Below are positions 61,598 to 64,000 of a DNA stretch of 64,000 nucleotides, piece by piece. This stretch comes from a virus. Where the stretch lies: positions 1 through 64,000 of the IMG/VR virus record IMGVR_UViG_3300028840_007197; one strand, given 5' to 3'. The translations under genes and the position numbers were made by a program. The notes beneath the pieces were generated by a model. That model searched no databases. It worked only from the letters and a program-made list of their open reading frames with translations, and was not told where the DNA came from. Numbering within the stretch: position 1 is the first letter of the stretch; each line of letters begins with the position of its first letter.

Positions 61598-64000
61598 CCT
61601 ATACTCCTGTTGAATCTGTTATCTGCCCAATTATACAGATTTCCGTCCGCTCCATCACTGGATCGTAGCAGTTCCTCAGATTTTATATGCTGTATAATCT
61701 GCTCGTCACGTGTCCCATCAAGATACAGATACCTGTCATTGACCTCAGAGCTCCTATCAGACACAAACGCAGTTCTGTCTGAAAGGATTTGGTCCGATAT
61801 AGTCTGATATGAGACATAATTAGACCGCAATCCAGGATAAACAGTAGCGTCAGGTACGATAGAACCAGATGCCAGCTTAAAGGAACATTTTGATGAATCA
61901 TACAAGGAACTGCCGATAACTGCCAACTTCGGAACGGCATCTATGGCCGTCTTCATAGTACCTATAGTCGTGTAGGTACTATAGGGCAAATAAACGTTCT
62001 GTGTGGTGGTTCCATCATTATACTCTATGCTCAGTGCAGTCCCATCAATAGAATATTGATAGGTAAGGTTATATGGAGTAGAGTCCTGATATATTGAGAA
62101 ATATGGCGTAGCGTCATTAAGATAAAACTGAATGATATTAGTCGAGCTATATTGGTCGGAAACAGAACCAAGCCACCCAGTCCATGACCCGTCAACAAGG
62201 GAGTTATCGTCCTCGTTTCTAACTATTGGAGTCCTAAACGTTCCATCTACTGATGAAGTGTTCAATAACCTTGTATCATAACCGCCGTCATCCCTCATCT
62301 TGAAAGTGGTGAGCCCATTTATAGCCGTTATTCCGACTCCAGATGACGAAGGTACGCCGACTCCCGTGGAATCCACACCTCTGATATATTGAGTGTGACT
62401 CTCATAGTCGAGCACCCATTTTGTGGCATCTCCCTTACCCTGCCAGTTAGTCAGGATAGAATTACTGTAGGCAAGAGCAGTCTGTGTCTCTATACGATAG
62501 TCGGTTGCGTCACCATAAGCTATTAGGGTTTGGTTATAAGAAGGGAGTTCTGGTTCCTGAAGAATATCAGCCATGGCTGATATCTCGTCATCCAGCTTCT
62601 CAATCTCACCAGTCTGGTCTGCTGCCTGCTGTGTTATTTCATCATAAGCCAGATAAGCGTTGGTAATATTTGCAGGGCTGATTCTATTGAGCTTATTAGA
62701 GATACCGGCCGTTATGAGCGTAGATAGGTATCCGTACTCTAATCCAAGGTGATATCCCTCATCGATATCATAGTAGATTTCGGCACTTGAATCTGACCTA
62801 TCAAGATTTCCAATGGCACTATCTCCTGGGGTGAATCCGAGTTTTGTAACGGCACTCCCCGACCCAAGGATCATGGAATTATAGGTTTCATCTGTCCTGA
62901 GCACTAGAACGTCTTTAAACCCATATGATGCACTGCTGTCAAATGCCCATTCAGATGTTACATTCAAGCCCTCTATCTCTGAGGTGAGTATTCTTGCAAT
63001 ATCATCCCTGGTAAATCTGCTGACTCTAAACATCAGGTAAATAATCAGCGGTATAGGAGCTGGATCTTCGAAAGTATAAGACGAATAACTTCCGTCTATA
63101 TAAATATCGAATACGTCCCCGTCCTCAAGGTCAAAATTACCGCTTTTTGTCCCAACAATCTTAGCACCCATATGCCCGTCATCATCATACGGGGGGTACG
63201 ACGAAGTTATAATGAATTCTTCTCCGGATGTTGGCGAGTCTGGGCCACCAAAAACTTGAGATAGAATAACCGTAGAATCGCTAACCACTGATGAAATCAT
63301 ATAATCATCAGTACTGTCTGAAGGTCGAATATAATCACCTATAAGTAACTGTTGTGACCATATGGTACCACTGATGCCGGTTACGGTCTTATCTCCATTC
63401 TCGAATATGGCCGATCCGGGCCCCCTTGTCTGACCAGTCAGGGGAGTTATATGGTATGGCTCCAGATTAGTATAATCTGCATAGGGCCACATCCTATTAA
63501 AAGATTTAGTAGCCATGCTCTCGTCGTATTTTGAAAGCAGGCCATCATTATTGCATATTTTGACCCCCAGAGCAGCATATCTTTCATCCGCGAATGATTG
63601 AAGACGGTTATTGAAGAAATCAAAAATATTCTCAAAAATACGACACTCTATCTCGGTATCTTTCCTAGTATATTCATCATCTACGAGTCCGCCCTCTGAG
63701 TTACCTTGGGCGTCATCCCCCTGTATCTCTCCGCCCTGACCGACATTACCGGAATTTTGACGAGCCTCTTCAGCCATTCTGGGTTCAGTAACATTCTCAA
63801 GGAAATATCTCTGGCTCATTACCTGGAGATAGAACTGATCCAGATTATCGTATTCAAATGATGCGGAAATCTTCGATTTTGCCGGTAAATCTGTGAAATA
63901 ACTTACTGAGTATTCGACCTGTTGTTCAGGAATGAATCTACGACCCTGATAATTAAGGACATACCTCTGCCCCTCTACTAGACCGCTATCTAGAGTTATA
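61516..64000 (-). CDS. large tail protein, 5' end outside window
   Basis: The frame is open from the right edge (64000) to the stop at 61516, at least 827 codons, so the ATG at 63819 is probably internal. Beta-rich segments alternate with polar linkers, and two pieces (about 200 and 260 residues after 63819) carry paired D-x-Y-x-x-S strands. The end is a coiled coil (A-R-L-A-Q-I-E-K-Q-I-A-L). No catalytic motif. Large size and position at the head of the tail operon make it a probable baseplate or tail-spike protein. Confidence 0.65.
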   Translation of the reverse strand, partial: ITLDSGLVEGQRYVLNYQGRRFIPEQQVEYSVSYFTDLPAKSKISASFEYDNLDQFYLQVMSQRYFLENVTEPRMAEEARQNSGNVGQGGEIQGDDAQGNSEGGLVDDEYTRKDTEIECRIFENIFDFFNNRLQSFADERYAALGVKICNNDGLLSKYDESMATKSFNRMWPYADYTNLEPYHITPLTGQTRGPGSAIFENGDKTVTGISGTIWSQQLLIGDYIRPSDSTDDYMISSVVSDSTVILSQVFGGPDSPTSGEEFIITSSYPPYDDDGHMGAKIVGTKSGNFDLEDGDVFDIYIDGSYSSYTFEDPAPIPLIIYLMFRVSRFTRDDIARILTSEIEGLNVTSEWAFDSSASYGFKDVLVLRTDETYNSMILGSGSAVTKLGFTPGDSAIGNLDRSDSSAEIYYDIDEGYHLGLEYGYLSTLITAGISNKLNRISPANITNAYLAYDEITQQAADQTGEIEKLDDEISAMADILQEPELPSYNQTLIAYGDATDYRIETQTALAYSNSILTNWQGKGDATKWVLDYESHTQYIRGVDSTGVGVPSSSGVGITAINGLTTFKMRDDGGYDTRLLNTSSVDGTFRTPIVRNEDDNSLVDGSWTGWLGSVSDQYSSTNIIQFYLNDATPYFSIYQDSTPYNLTYQYSIDGTALSIEYNDGTTTQNVYLPYSTYTTIGTMKTAIDAVPKLAVIGSSLYDSSKCSFKLASGSIVPDATVYPGLRSNYVSYQTISDQILSDRTAFVSDRSSEVNDRYLYLDGTRDEQIIQHIKSEELLRSSDGADGNLYNWADNRFNRSIGCEARLAQIEKQIALKQENLKINKRLL

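Noticed and set aside
1-64000. CRISPR arrays, insertion sequences, integrase or attachment sites
   Set aside because: No regularly spaced short repeats, transposase, integrase or terminal inverted repeats were seen by reading.

Overview
The window is part of the genome of a large tailed bacteriophage with a contractile tail, probably a large or 'jumbo' myovirus of an unidentified bacterial host. The basis is a gene set with a baseplate J (gp6-like) protein, a gp25-like baseplate protein, other long tail proteins, a tail fibre, a family A DNA polymerase, a DnaB-type helicase, a CHC2 primase zinc finger, a SNF2-type helicase, thymidylate-synthesis genes, a tRNA cluster, and almost no spacing between genes. 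Start sites have AGGAGG-type ribosome binding sites and the few visible promoters look like bacterial sigma-70 promoters, so the host is an ordinary bacterium. A TIGR02147-like regulator hints weakly at Fibrobacterota/Bdellovibrionota-like hosts, but the host cannot be named from the sequence.

Layout. 1-3419 (minus) is the 5' part of a tail fibre that leaves the window on the left. A divergent AT-rich control region (3847-3950) separates it and a DUF4031 gene from a rightward operon (3951-11285) that carries small unknown genes, a HTH protein, a Dam-like methylase, RtcB RNA ligase, an HNH protein, a stand-alone CoaB-like domain, a possible alpha/beta hydrolase, a regulator and a macro-domain protein. 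From 11296 to the right edge nearly everything is on the minus strand. In right-to-left transcription order this comprises the tail/baseplate operon (64000-40035), the replication genes (39954-33121), a sigma-like factor, a glycosyltransferase, a DUF2997-DUF1257-Ycf46 trio, a foreign-looking gene broken by a stop codon, a vWA protein, a small-RNA-like transcription unit, a tRNA cluster with one interrupted tRNA and one tRNA remnant, a secreted GH5 glycosidase, ThyX, a second vWA protein, thymidylate kinase, an HPr-like protein, an HD-domain protein, three glycosyltransferases and a polynucleotide-kinase-like protein.

How the genes may work together. Polymerase, helicase, possible loader, zinc-finger primase subunit and SNF2 protein form a contiguous replication block. 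ThyX and Tmk supply dTTP. RtcB, the T4-Pnk-like kinase, the macro-domain protein and the tRNAs fit an RNA-repair set that would counter tRNA cleavage by the host. HPr and CoaB suggest interference with host sugar transport signalling and coenzyme A metabolism. The tail block includes a duplicated gene pair in which one copy has gained a seven-bladed beta-propeller. All functions are inferred from motifs recognised by eye; no database search or folding program was run.
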